Positions 6,216-13,693 of a DNA stretch of 23,543 nt are shown piece after piece. This DNA comes from an uncultured Eubacteriales bacterium. GTDB taxonomy: Bacteria; Bacillota; Clostridia; Oscillospirales; Oscillospiraceae. Position 1 is the first letter of the stretch; each line of letters starts with the position of its first letter. A program made the position numbers and the translations under genes. The stretch lies in NCBI GenBank assembly GCA_900549865.1, contig URPU01000031.1:1-23543 (forward strand), written 5' to 3'. Under the pieces are notes generated by a model. The model did no database searches. It saw nothing but the letters and a program-made list of their open reading frames with translations, and was not told the DNA's origin.

Positions 6216-7421
6216 ATGAACACATTAGTCTTGAAGGACGATATGTCCGCCGCGGCGGACATAATAAGAAACGGCGGCCTTGTCGCCGTGCCGACGGAAA
6301 CGGTGTACGGCCTTGCGGGCAGCGGGCTGGATGAAAGCGCCGTGCGGAAGATATACGACGTGAAGGGCCGCCCGGCCGTGAAGCCGCTGTCGCTCATGGT
6401 CGCGGACGCCTCTGCGATGGACGAATACTGCGAGGACGTGCCCGCGCAGGCGAAGCTGCTTGCCGGAAGGTTCTGGCCCGGTCCGCTCACGATTGTCCTG
6501 CGCGCAAAGCCCGCCGTGCCGGACATAGTCCGCGCCGGGGGCGCGACGGTCGGCCTGCGCTGTCCCGACCATGCGCTGACGCTTGAGGCGCTCCGTCGTG
6601 CAAAGCTTCCCTTCGCCGCGCCCTCGGCGAATCCCTCCGGCGCGGAAAGCCCGAAGAACGCGCAGAAGGTGCTTGAGTACTTCGACGGGAAGATAGACGC
6701 CGTGATAGACGGCGGCGAGTGCGGCATCGGGCGCGAGTCCACCATCATCGACATGAGCGCCGCGCCGTATAAGATACTTCGCCCCGGCGCGCTGGGGGAG
6801 GATGAGATCGCCGACGCGCTCGTTGACGGCATGAAGGTGATCGGCATCACCGGCGGCACGGGCAGCGGCAAGACCACCGCGCTTGAGACCCTGCGCGATT
6901 TCGGCGCGCTCGTCATCGACTGCGACGCGCTCTATCATGAGCTGCTCTCATCCGACGCGGAAATGATCGCCGAGATAGATAAGTATTTCCCCGGCGCGGT
7001 CGTGGACGGCGCTGTGGACAGAAAGGCGCTGGGCACCGTCGTGTTTGCCGACGCGGAGGCGCTGCGCGATCTGAATATCATCACGCACCGCTTCATCCAG
7101 CTTGAGCTGCGCCGCCGCCTGCGCGCGTGGGCCATGCAGGGCGGCACGCTTGCCGCGATAGACGCGATAGAGCTTTTTTCAAGCGGCGCGGCGAAGCGCT
7201 GCTGCGCCACCGTCGGCGTCATCGCGGACAGGGATGTGCGCCTGCGGCGCATAACCGCGCGCGACGGCATCAGCTTGGAATACGCCATGATGCGCGTCAA
7301 CGCCCAGCGGCCCGACCAGTATTACCTTGAGCACTGTGACTATATTCTGAAAAACAACTGCACACGGGAGGAATTTTCCGACGCCTGCCTGAATTTGTTT
7401 ATGGAGGTTTTGCAAAAATGA
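6216..7421 (+). CDS. Fusion of threonylcarbamoyl-AMP synthase (TsaC/YrdC) and dephospho-CoA kinase (CoaE)
   Basis: One 401-residue frame holds two complete enzymes. Residues 1 to about 204 are a YrdC/TsaC domain, which makes threonylcarbamoyl-AMP from Thr, bicarbonate and ATP for tRNA t6A. Its motifs are VPTETVYGLA (25-34), KGRPAVKPL (50-58), FWPGPLTIVL (86-95) and PSANPSG (136-142). Residues 206-401 are CoaE, last step of CoA synthesis: P-loop GGTGSGKTT at 213-221, DCDALYHELL at 235-244, DGISLEYAMMR at 350-360 and a C-terminal CDYIL (384-388). The CoaE part begins at its own former start Met206 (codon 6831-6833). I see no well-placed ribosome binding site there, so a single polypeptide is likely. 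GGAGG at 6205-6209 serves ATG 6216. The stop overlaps the next start (ATGA). The Sua5 C-terminal domain found in longer homologs is absent. Confidence 0.9.
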   Translation: MNTLVLKDDMSAAADIIRNGGLVAVPTETVYGLAGSGLDESAVRKIYDVKGRPAVKPLSLMVADASAMDEYCEDVPAQAKLLAGRFWPGPLTIVLRAKPAVPDIVRAGGATVGLRCPDHALTLEALRRAKLPFAAPSANPSGAESPKNAQKVLEYFDGKIDAVIDGGECGIGRESTIIDMSAAPYKILRPGALGEDEIADALVDGMKVIGITGGTGSGKTTALETLRDFGALVIDCDALYHELLSSDAEMIAEIDKYFPGAVVDGAVDRKALGTVVFADAEALRDLNIITHRFIQLELRRRLRAWAMQGGTLAAIDAIELFSSGAAKRCCATVGVIADRDVRLRRITARDGISLEYAMMRVNAQRPDQYYLEHCDYILKNNCTREEFSDACLNLFMEVLQK

Positions 7422-8800
7422 GTGATATCCGCGAAAAGCTTTTTTACGAACAGAAAAACGGCTATGACCTTATCGGCACCGATGAGCGCCTCGCGCTTGA
7501 GGACTACTGCCGCGGCTACATGGACTTTCTCGATTCATCCCGGATGGAGCGTGAGGCCGTCCGCAACGCCGTCGCGCTGGCGCGGGAGCAGGGCTTTGTC
7601 GAGTATGTGCCCGGCATGGCGCTTGCGCCCGGCATGAAGATATACAGAAATAACCGCGGCAAGGCGCTCATGCTTGCCGTCATCGGAGAAATGCCGCTCA
7701 GCGCGGGCGCGGTCATTGCCGGCGCGCATGTGGATTCCCCGCGCCTTGACCTCAAGCAGATCACCATGTACGAGGCCGACGAGATGTGCTATTTCAAAAC
7801 GCACTATTACGGCGGCATAAAGAAGTATCAGTGGGTCACCATCCCGCTGGAGCTGCACGGTGCGGTCGTGCTGAAAAGCGGCGAGGTCGTCAACGTCGTC
7901 ATCGGGCGTGAGCCGGGTGAGCCGAAGTTCGTCATAACCGACCTTCTCCCGCATCTGGCCGCCGACCAGATGAAAAAGACCATGACCGAGGGCTTCACCG
8001 GCGAGGGACTGAATCTCCTCATCGGCAGCGCCCCCTATGCCGACGACGGCAAGGACAGGGTCAAGCTCGCCGTGATGAGCGTGCTCAACGACATGTACGG
8101 CATCACAGAGGAGGACTTCCTCTCTGCGGAGCTTGCTGCCGTGCCCGCCTTCGACGTGTGCGAGATCGGGCTTGACCGCTCTCTCATCGGCGGCTACGGC
8201 CATGACGACAGGGTCTGCGCCTATGCCGAGCTCAAGGCTATATTCGACGTGCAGTCGCCCGCGCGCACCTGCGTGTGCATCCTTGCCGACAAGGAAGAGA
8301 CGGGGTCCGACGGCGTCACGGGTATGCAGAGCGCCGCGTTCGACTGCTTTATGGAGGACCTTTGCGCCGCGCAGGGCGTGCCTCTCCGCCGCTGCTATGA
8401 AAACAGCTTCTGCCTCTCGGCGGACGTGACCAACGCCTATGACCCGCTTTATCCAGAGGTGTCCGAAAAGCGCAGCGATTCCAAGGTGAATTACGGCATG
8501 GCCATCTGCAAGTTCACCGGCGCGCGCGGCAAATCCGGCACGAGCGACGCCTCCGCCGAGGTTGTGGCCTATCTGCGCCGCCTCTTTGAAAAGAACAGCG
8601 TCGTCTGGCAGCTTGCCGCGCTTGGTAAGGTCGATCAGGGCGGCGGCGGCACCATCGCCAAGTTCATGGCCAACCGCAATATCGACACCATAGACGCCGG
8701 TGTGCCCGTTTTGAGTATGCACGCCCCGTTTGAGGTCGTGGCGAAGCTCGACTGCTATATGACGTATAAGGGCGTCCTCGCCGCCTACAGCGACAGGTAA
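7418..8800 (+). CDS. M18 family zinc aminopeptidase (aspartyl aminopeptidase-like)
   Basis: Cytoplasmic metallo-aminopeptidase of 460 residues, family M18, which removes N-terminal residues (often acidic) from peptides using two metal ions. Expected ligands and catalytic residues are all visible: H104 and D106 in AHVDSPR, D263 or D264 in GYGHDDR, E293-E294 in DKEETGS, D336 in SADVTNAYD and H435 in LSMHAPFE. ATG 7418 overlaps the fusion gene's stop by four bases, with GGAGG at 7403-7407, so it is the third gene of the prfA operon by coupling. No terminator is evident after its stop, so some read-through into tepA is possible. Exact residue preference is not predictable from sequence alone. Confidence 0.9.
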   Translation: MSDIREKLFYEQKNGYDLIGTDERLALEDYCRGYMDFLDSSRMEREAVRNAVALAREQGFVEYVPGMALAPGMKIYRNNRGKALMLAVIGEMPLSAGAVIAGAHVDSPRLDLKQITMYEADEMCYFKTHYYGGIKKYQWVTIPLELHGAVVLKSGEVVNVVIGREPGEPKFVITDLLPHLAADQMKKTMTEGFTGEGLNLLIGSAPYADDGKDRVKLAVMSVLNDMYGITEEDFLSAELAAVPAFDVCEIGLDRSLIGGYGHDDRVCAYAELKAIFDVQSPARTCVCILADKEETGSDGVTGMQSAAFDCFMEDLCAAQGVPLRRCYENSFCLSADVTNAYDPLYPEVSEKRSDSKVNYGMAICKFTGARGKSGTSDASAEVVAYLRRLFEKNSVVWQLAALGKVDQGGGGTIAKFMANRNIDTIDAGVPVLSMHAPFEVVAKLDCYMTYKGVLAAYSDR

Positions 8801-8830
8801 GCCGCATCCGCATTATTAAAAACACCGCCT

Positions 8831-8852
8831 CATGGGTATAATATTACCCATG
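8831..8852. promoter_or_regulatory. Promoter -10 inside a palindrome upstream of tepA
   Basis: CATGGGTA (8831-8838) and TACCCATG (8845-8852) are perfect 8-bp inverted arms around TAATAT. The consensus -10 TATAAT lies at 8837-8842 within the palindrome. Upstream, TTATTA at 8813-8818 is a weak -35 at 18 bases. The right arm abuts the GGGGTGA ribosome binding site. Either a repressor site over the promoter, or, in read-through mRNA from the upstream operon, a hairpin next to the ribosome binding site. Confidence 0.5.
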
Positions 8853-8862
8853 GGGTGATTTT

Positions 8863-9498
8863 TTGGACGAAGTCAAGGAATTCTCCGCCGCAAAGGCCGG
8901 TGCCATACAGTGCCTTACCATAGTCGGCCAGATAGAGGGGCACCAGCTCCTTCCGGAGGATACAAAAACAACGAAGTATGAGCATGTCCTGCCGCTCATC
9001 GCCGCCGTGGAGGAATCGCCGGAGATAGAGGGGCTGCTTATCCTGCTCAACACCATGGGCGGCGACGTCGAGGCCGGTCTTGCCATTGCGGAGCTTATCG
9101 CCGGTATGAGTAAGCCGACGGTGTCGCTCGTGCTTGGCGGCGGGCACTCCATCGGCGTGCCGCTTGCCGTCGCGGCGAAGCACAGCATGGTCGCCGCCTC
9201 TGCCGCCATGACCATACATCCCGTGCGGCTCAACGGCGTCGTCATCGGCGTGCCGCAGACGTATAATTATTTTGCCCGCATACAGGAGCGCATCGTCGGC
9301 TTCGTCACGGCGCATTCCCGCGTCAGCCGCGAGGAATACCTCCGCCTTATGACGAACACGGATGAGCTTGCAAACGACATCGGCAGCGTGATATACGGCG
9401 GAGAAGCCGTCCGCCTCGGGCTTATCGACTCCCTCGGCACGCTCTCCGACGCGCTTTCGCGCCTCCACGGCATGATAGACGCCGCCCGGCCGCAGTGA
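8863..9498 (+). CDS. tepA: TepA-type ClpP-like serine protease (translocation-enhancing protein)
   Basis: A 211-residue ClpP/crotonase-fold protein of the TepA/YmfB group, in Bacillus linked to protein export and signal-peptide turnover. The nucleophile region is GGGHSIGVP (92-100, Ser96). The expected histidine region is AMTIHPVR (115-122, His119). An oxyanion-type glycine stretch, LNTMGGDVEAG, is at 62-72. NGVVIGVPQTYNYF and VSREEYLRLM are TepA-specific surroundings. Start is TTG 8863, preceded by GGGGTGA at 8852-8858. No in-frame ATG is better placed, and the family N-terminus fits. It appears as a single-gene unit between two promoters. The stop codon lies in the loop of a 9-bp hairpin (9487-9515). 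Confidence 0.85.
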   Translation: MDEVKEFSAAKAGAIQCLTIVGQIEGHQLLPEDTKTTKYEHVLPLIAAVEESPEIEGLLILLNTMGGDVEAGLAIAELIAGMSKPTVSLVLGGGHSIGVPLAVAAKHSMVAASAAMTIHPVRLNGVVIGVPQTYNYFARIQERIVGFVTAHSRVSREEYLRLMTNTDELANDIGSVIYGGEAVRLGLIDSLGTLSDALSRLHGMIDAARPQ

Positions 9499-9515
9499 AA
9501 TTTTCCCTGCGGCCG
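9487..9515 (+). terminator. Hairpin spanning the tepA stop codon, possible weak terminator
   Basis: CGGCCGCAG (9487-9495) pairs with CTGCGGCCG (9507-9515), a perfect 9-bp stem. Its 11-base loop carries the TGA stop codon. What follows is CGGTTCTTGAACTCTTG rather than a T-run, so intrinsic termination would be weak. It may instead protect the 3' end or be chance GC symmetry. Confidence 0.35.
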
Positions 9516-9529
9516 CGGTTCTTGAACTC

Positions 9530-9558
9530 TTGTGCTTTACATAAGAATGTGATAAAAT
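9530..9558 (+). promoter_or_regulatory. Putative promoter of uppP-ftsK
   Basis: TTGTGC (9530-9535), 17-base spacer, TAAAAT (9553-9558) with a TGA extended -10 element. The predicted leader is short, about 20 bases, ending in GTGGGGG before the uppP start. TTTACA at 9536 would leave only 11 bases of spacing and is not preferred. Confidence 0.5.
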
Positions 9559-9583
9559 ACAATTTATATTACCGTGGGGGTTT

Positions 9584-10423
9584 ATGGCAATGTCCATTTG
9601 GAACGCTGTTATTTTGGGGCTGGTGCAGGGCGTGACGGAGTTTCTGCCGGTTTCCAGCTCGGGTCATCTGTCCATTCTCAATAATCTTTTCGACCTGACG
9701 TCAACGGACGACGGGCATATGCTCTTCGATGTGCTGCTGCATCTGGGCACGCTTGCCTCAATCTTCGTCGTCTACTGGCAGGATATCGTGCAGATGTTCA
9801 ATGAGTCTCTGGGCATCGTCAACCTCGGCCCCCTCGCCGGCCGGCGCCAGCGGCACTATCCCGGCGCGCGGACGTTTATCATGATAATCTTTGCGACTAT
9901 CCCTCTGCTGCTCATACTCCCCGTACATAAAATGATCGAAACGCTTTATTACCGCAACGTGTTCATCGGCGTCGCCCTCGTGCTGACGGGCTGTATGCTG
10001 TTCGTGGCGGATAAAATGAAGCCCGGCACGAAGAATGCCGCCAGCATGACGATTTCCGACGCGCTTATAATCGGCCTGTGCCAGTGCGTCGCCACAATCC
10101 CCGGCCTCTCCCGTTCCGGCACGACCATCACCGCCGGAATTGCCGCGGGGCTTGAAAGAAAATTTGCGGTGAAGTTTTCGTTCCTGCTGTCCGTTCCCGC
10201 CGTCCTCGGGGCCAATATAATAAGTCTTATCGACGCCTTCAAAGAGGGCGTGGAGCTTGCAAATGTTCCGGCGTACCTCATCGGCATGGTCGTGGCGATG
10301 GTGTCCGGCATCGCGTCGATAAGCCTGCTGAAAAGCATCGCCGCCAAGGGCAAATTCGGCGGCTTCGCGTATTACTGCTGGGTAATGGGCGTTCTTTCTA
10401 TTATACTTACGATGATATTCTGA
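9584..10423 (+). CDS. uppP: Undecaprenyl-diphosphatase (UppP/BacA)
   Basis: Polytopic membrane enzyme of 279 residues that removes a phosphate from undecaprenyl diphosphate, recycling the lipid carrier for peptidoglycan and wall glycans. Excess confers bacitracin tolerance in this family. Signature 1 is QGVTEFLPVSSSGHLS (15-30, with E19 and H28). Signature 2 is PGLSRSGTT (173-181, with R177). About eight hydrophobic helices are distributed over the protein. Start ATG 9584 follows GTGGGGG at 9574-9580; ATG 9590 is an alternative two codons later. ftsK starts 13 bases downstream, so the two are probably co-transcribed. Confidence 0.95.
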   Translation: MAMSIWNAVILGLVQGVTEFLPVSSSGHLSILNNLFDLTSTDDGHMLFDVLLHLGTLASIFVVYWQDIVQMFNESLGIVNLGPLAGRRQRHYPGARTFIMIIFATIPLLLILPVHKMIETLYYRNVFIGVALVLTGCMLFVADKMKPGTKNAASMTISDALIIGLCQCVATIPGLSRSGTTITAGIAAGLERKFAVKFSFLLSVPAVLGANIISLIDAFKEGVELANVPAYLIGMVVAMVSGIASISLLKSIAAKGKFGGFAYYCWVMGVLSIILTMIF

Positions 10424-10436
10424 GAAAGGATACATA

Positions 10437-13211
10437 ATGGCACAAAGCAAAAAATCCGCCTCTTCTTCAAAGAAGAGCACGTCCGCAAAGAAAACAGGCA
10501 CAAAGGCCAAGGGCAAGGCCGCGGAGGCCGTCACCCCGCCGGAGCCGCCCGCGCCCCCTATCCGGCGTGAGCTGGGCGCGGTCGTGTTTTTGTTCCTTGC
10601 GGTGTTCGTGGTGATAAGCCACTATAATACGGAAGGGAAGTTCATCGTCTTTTTCGCGCGCCTTATTCAGGGACTGATAGGCTGGGGCTTCTGGTTCACG
10701 GTTCCTGCATTTTTGATGGCCGCGGTCATTCTCGGCTTCCACAGGGGGCAGCCCGTCGCCCTGCGCGTGACGAGCGCGCTCATGATCCCCATAGTTATTT
10801 CTGCGCTCGGCAGTCTCTTTTTCTATGAGCCTGTCGTGGATTCTCCGGAGATACAGGTGCTTGCCGGCCGCCTTTTTGAGCAGGGCCAGAGTATGCAGAG
10901 CGGCGGCGTCCTCGGCGGCCTCATCGCCGTCGGCTTGCAGAACGCTTTCAGCAAGTACGGCGCTCTGCCCGTGCTGCTTGCGCTGCTGATATTCTTCACT
11001 GTCAAGTGCTTCAATGGCAGCTTTATAAAGATGTTCGGCAAGGCGCGCGAGCGGGTCTCCGTCAAGTATGACCCCGCCATGTACGCCCGCCCCGCCCGCC
11101 CGGCGGATGAGGAAGAGGAGGAGATGGAGCCTGTGCCCCTGACCGCCGCTTCTGACACCGTGCGCACGGCGAAGCCTGCAAAGCCGCATGCGAAGATAGA
11201 GCGCATCCAGCGCGAGACCGTCACACTCGACGATATAGACCGCGTCCGCCGTGAGCGCGCGGAAAACTCCTCCCCGGAGGCTAGCCGCGCCCAGCGCGAC
11301 CAGGCCGTGAAGGCCGCGATGGACATCCCTCTCCCCGATGATGACGATGAGGAGCTGCCCCTTGCCGACACGCGCGGCCGCACGACGCAGCCCTATTCCG
11401 CCGCGCCCGCGGATTCCCGCACGCGCGGCACGAAGAAGCGCCCCGCCCCCATCATCCGCGAGGACGCGCCAGAGAGCGGCGAGGCCGCGGCGCGCGCTGC
11501 CGGTGTGGACGTGGACGAGCTTCGCAGTACTGTGGAGGAGATAATGCACCCCGTCGCCATGAGCACGGAGATCAGCGACCCGCCCAAAAAGAAGCTCAGC
11601 CGCGCCGAGCTTGACGCCGAGGCCAAGGCCGTGGAGGCGGCTGTCGCCTCCGCCGGTGACGGCACGGACTATGAGTTCCCGCCGGTCAGCCTGCTGCGCA
11701 CGGGCACGGCGGCCAATGTGGACGCACGCGAGGAGATACTTATCAATAAGGAGCGCCTTGAGGGCGCGATACACAGCTTCGGCATAAACGCCGCCATCGT
11801 CGGCGTGACGCGCGGCCCCACGGTCACGCGCTTTGATATCGAGCTTGAGCAGGGCGTCAAGCTTGCCCGCGTGACGAATCTCGCCGGTGACCTTGCGCTT
11901 GCGCTTGGCGTTGTGAACGTGCGCATCGCGCCAATTCCCGACAAGATATCCACCGTCGGCATTGAGGTTCCCAATAAGATCGTCAGCACCGTGTACCTGC
12001 GCGATATCATTGAATCGCCCAAGTTCGTCAATGCCAAGTCCAAGCTCAGCTTTGCGCTCGGCAAGGATATCGGCGGCGACTGCGTCGTGGGCAATATTGC
12101 GAAGCTTCCGCATATGCTCATCGCCGGTACGACCGGCTCCGGCAAATCCGTCTGCATGAACTCGCTCATCCTCAGCCTCCTTTACAAGGCGCGGCCGGAT
12201 GAGGTGAGGCTTATAATGATTGACCCCAAGATGGTCGAGCTTGGCGTTTATAACGGCATCCCGCATCTTTATGTGCCCGTCGTCACAGACCCCAAGAAGG
12301 CTGCCGGTGCGCTGCAATGGTCCGTTGTGGAAATGCTCAAGCGTTACCGCCTCTTCTCTGAGGTCGGCGTGCGCGACCTTGAAAATTACAATAAGCACTG
12401 CACGGCGAACGGCGAGGCCGCCATGCCCCGCGTCGTCATAGTCATCGACGAGCTGGCAGACCTCATGCTCGTCGCCTCCAAGGAGGTCGAGGAGAGCATC
12501 TGCCGCGTGGCGCAGATGGGGCGCGCGGCCGGTATGCATCTCGTCATCGCCACACAGCGCCCCTCGGCGGACGTTATCACCGGTCTTATGAAGGCGAACA
12601 TCCCTTCGCGCATCGCCTTCGCCGTCTCGTCCTCGCTGGAAAGCCGCATCATCCTCGACCAGACCGGCGCGGAAAAGCTCGTCGGCATGGGCGACATGCT
12701 GTTTTCCCCTGTCGGCTGCGGCAAGCCCACGCGCATTCAGGGCGCCTATGTTTCCGATGAGGAGCGCGAGGACGTTATCCAGTTCATAAAAGAGGGCGCT
12801 TCCGACGTGCAGCAGAACAGCGAGATAGAGGAGTTCATGAACAAGGCCGCGGAGGATAAGGCTGCGCCCGACAGCGGCAAGGCCGCGAAGGATGACGGCA
12901 TAGGCGGCGGCTATGACGAAATGCTGCCACAGGCTGTCGAGGCCATACTTGAAACGAAGTCCTGCTCCGTATCCATGCTCCAGCGCCGCGTCAAGCTCGG
13001 CTATTCCCGCGCCGCGCGCATCGTGGATCAGATGGAGGAGCTTGGAATCGTCGGCCCGTATGAGGGGGCAAAGCCGCGCAAGGTGCTTGTGGACTATCAG
13101 GGCTGGCACGATATTCAGGTGAAGCTCGGCCTTGCATCGCCGGACGATCTGCCGTCCGCCGCGGAGATGAGCGCCGACGCGCCCTATCCCGGCTACGAAG
13201 AAGAAATCTGA
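10437..13211 (+). CDS. ftsK: DNA translocase FtsK/SpoIIIE family
   Basis: Septal double-stranded DNA pump of 924 residues that clears chromosomes from the division plane. A Lys/Ser/Ala-rich cytoplasmic leader (1-40) precedes four membrane segments between about 45 and 195. A long charged linker (about 200-400) follows, with runs of acidic residues. The RecA-like motor has Walker A GTTGSGKS at 564-571 and Walker B VIVIDELADLM with D671. A gamma winged-helix domain (about 822-890), which reads KOPS/SRS-type polar sequences, contains SVSMLQRRVKLGYSRAARIV. Whether it is the division FtsK or the sporulation SpoIIIE paralogue cannot be decided from sequence. AAAGGA at 10425-10430 serves ATG 10437. 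A strong terminator follows. Confidence 0.95.
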   Translation: MAQSKKSASSSKKSTSAKKTGTKAKGKAAEAVTPPEPPAPPIRRELGAVVFLFLAVFVVISHYNTEGKFIVFFARLIQGLIGWGFWFTVPAFLMAAVILGFHRGQPVALRVTSALMIPIVISALGSLFFYEPVVDSPEIQVLAGRLFEQGQSMQSGGVLGGLIAVGLQNAFSKYGALPVLLALLIFFTVKCFNGSFIKMFGKARERVSVKYDPAMYARPARPADEEEEEMEPVPLTAASDTVRTAKPAKPHAKIERIQRETVTLDDIDRVRRERAENSSPEASRAQRDQAVKAAMDIPLPDDDDEELPLADTRGRTTQPYSAAPADSRTRGTKKRPAPIIREDAPESGEAAARAAGVDVDELRSTVEEIMHPVAMSTEISDPPKKKLSRAELDAEAKAVEAAVASAGDGTDYEFPPVSLLRTGTAANVDAREEILINKERLEGAIHSFGINAAIVGVTRGPTVTRFDIELEQGVKLARVTNLAGDLALALGVVNVRIAPIPDKISTVGIEVPNKIVSTVYLRDIIESPKFVNAKSKLSFALGKDIGGDCVVGNIAKLPHMLIAGTTGSGKSVCMNSLILSLLYKARPDEVRLIMIDPKMVELGVYNGIPHLYVPVVTDPKKAAGALQWSVVEMLKRYRLFSEVGVRDLENYNKHCTANGEAAMPRVVIVIDELADLMLVASKEVEESICRVAQMGRAAGMHLVIATQRPSADVITGLMKANIPSRIAFAVSSSLESRIILDQTGAEKLVGMGDMLFSPVGCGKPTRIQGAYVSDEEREDVIQFIKEGASDVQQNSEIEEFMNKAAEDKAAPDSGKAAKDDGIGGGYDEMLPQAVEAILETKSCSVSMLQRRVKLGYSRAARIVDQMEELGIVGPYEGAKPRKVLVDYQGWHDIQVKLGLASPDDLPSAAEMSADAPYPGYEEEI

Positions 13212-13214
13212 AAT

Positions 13215-13250
13215 AAAAAGGGCGCGTTTTTCTGTGAATGCGCCCTTTTT
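13215..13250. terminator. Intrinsic terminator after ftsK
   Basis: AAAAAGGGCGC (13215-13225) pairs with GCGCCCTTTTT (13240-13250), a perfect 11-bp stem with a 14-base loop and a T-run on the right arm. The A-run on the left makes it symmetric. The mrnC ribosome binding site lies only 24 bases beyond, with no clear promoter between. mrnC may therefore depend on read-through or on a promoter I cannot recognise. Confidence 0.8.
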
Positions 13251-13282
13251 CAATATGTGCGGATCACCCGCATGGAGGATAC

Positions 13283-13693
13283 ATGGACTATTTTTGCCCG
13301 CATATGAGCGCCGCTGAGGTCAACGCGATCAGTATGCTTGGCCTTGCGCATATCGGCGACGGCGTATATGAGCTTCTCACGCGCACCATGCTCTGCAAGC
13401 AGGGCCACAGCGCGGCGGCGAAGCTGCACCGGCTGACGGTGTCCTATGTGAACGCGCCTGCGCAGGCCGCCGCCGTGAAAAAGATAATGCCGCTTCTCAC
13501 CGCGCAGGAGCTTGCCGTCTATAAGCGCGGCCGTAACGCGAAGGTCAATTCCGTGCCGCAGAAGGCCACGGAAGGGGAGTACCACGCCGCGACAGGGCTG
13601 GAGGCGCTTTTCGGCTGGCTCTACCTTCAGGGGGAGACCCAGCGTATCGACAGCCTTTTTGCCGCGATAATGGAGGATGACGATGCCACTTGA
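13283..13693 (+). CDS. mrnC: Mini-ribonuclease III (MrnC)
   Basis: RNase III-type nuclease of 136 residues that lacks the double-stranded RNA-binding domain. It matures the 5' and 3' ends of 23S rRNA precursor in Firmicutes. Motifs: LAHIGDGVYELLTR (21-34, D26 an expected metal ligand), KRGRNAKVNSVPQKATEGEY (81-100) and ATGLEALFGWLYL (103-115, E107 expected catalytic). Start ATG 13283 has GGAGG at 13274-13278, a rather short 4-base spacing. An in-frame ATG at 13238 lies inside the ftsK terminator and is rejected. The end overlaps the rqcH start by 11 bases, so the two are translationally linked. Confidence 0.92.
   Translation: MDYFCPHMSAAEVNAISMLGLAHIGDGVYELLTRTMLCKQGHSAAAKLHRLTVSYVNAPAQAAAVKKIMPLLTAQELAVYKRGRNAKVNSVPQKATEGEYHAATGLEALFGWLYLQGETQRIDSLFAAIMEDDDAT

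Noticed and set aside
5165..6916. 583-codon open frame on the minus strand
   Set aside because: Antisense to prfA and the TsaC-CoaE fusion, crossing both genes; same GC-driven cause, no ribosome binding site or motif.
6831..7421. Separate coaE gene starting at ATG 6831
   Set aside because: The upstream TsaC frame is continuous into it with no stop, and no ribosome binding site is at proper spacing; a fusion is simpler, though internal initiation is not excluded.
10467..13253. Very long open frame (928 codons) on the minus strand
   Set aside because: Exact antisense of ftsK; GC-rich codons leave the complementary frames open. The predicted protein is low-complexity His/Arg/Ala-rich with no recognisable motif.
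13238..13282. Upstream in-frame ATG for mrnC
   Set aside because: Lies inside the ftsK terminator stem-loop and adds 15 residues not seen in Mini-III proteins; ATG 13283 has its own GGAGG.
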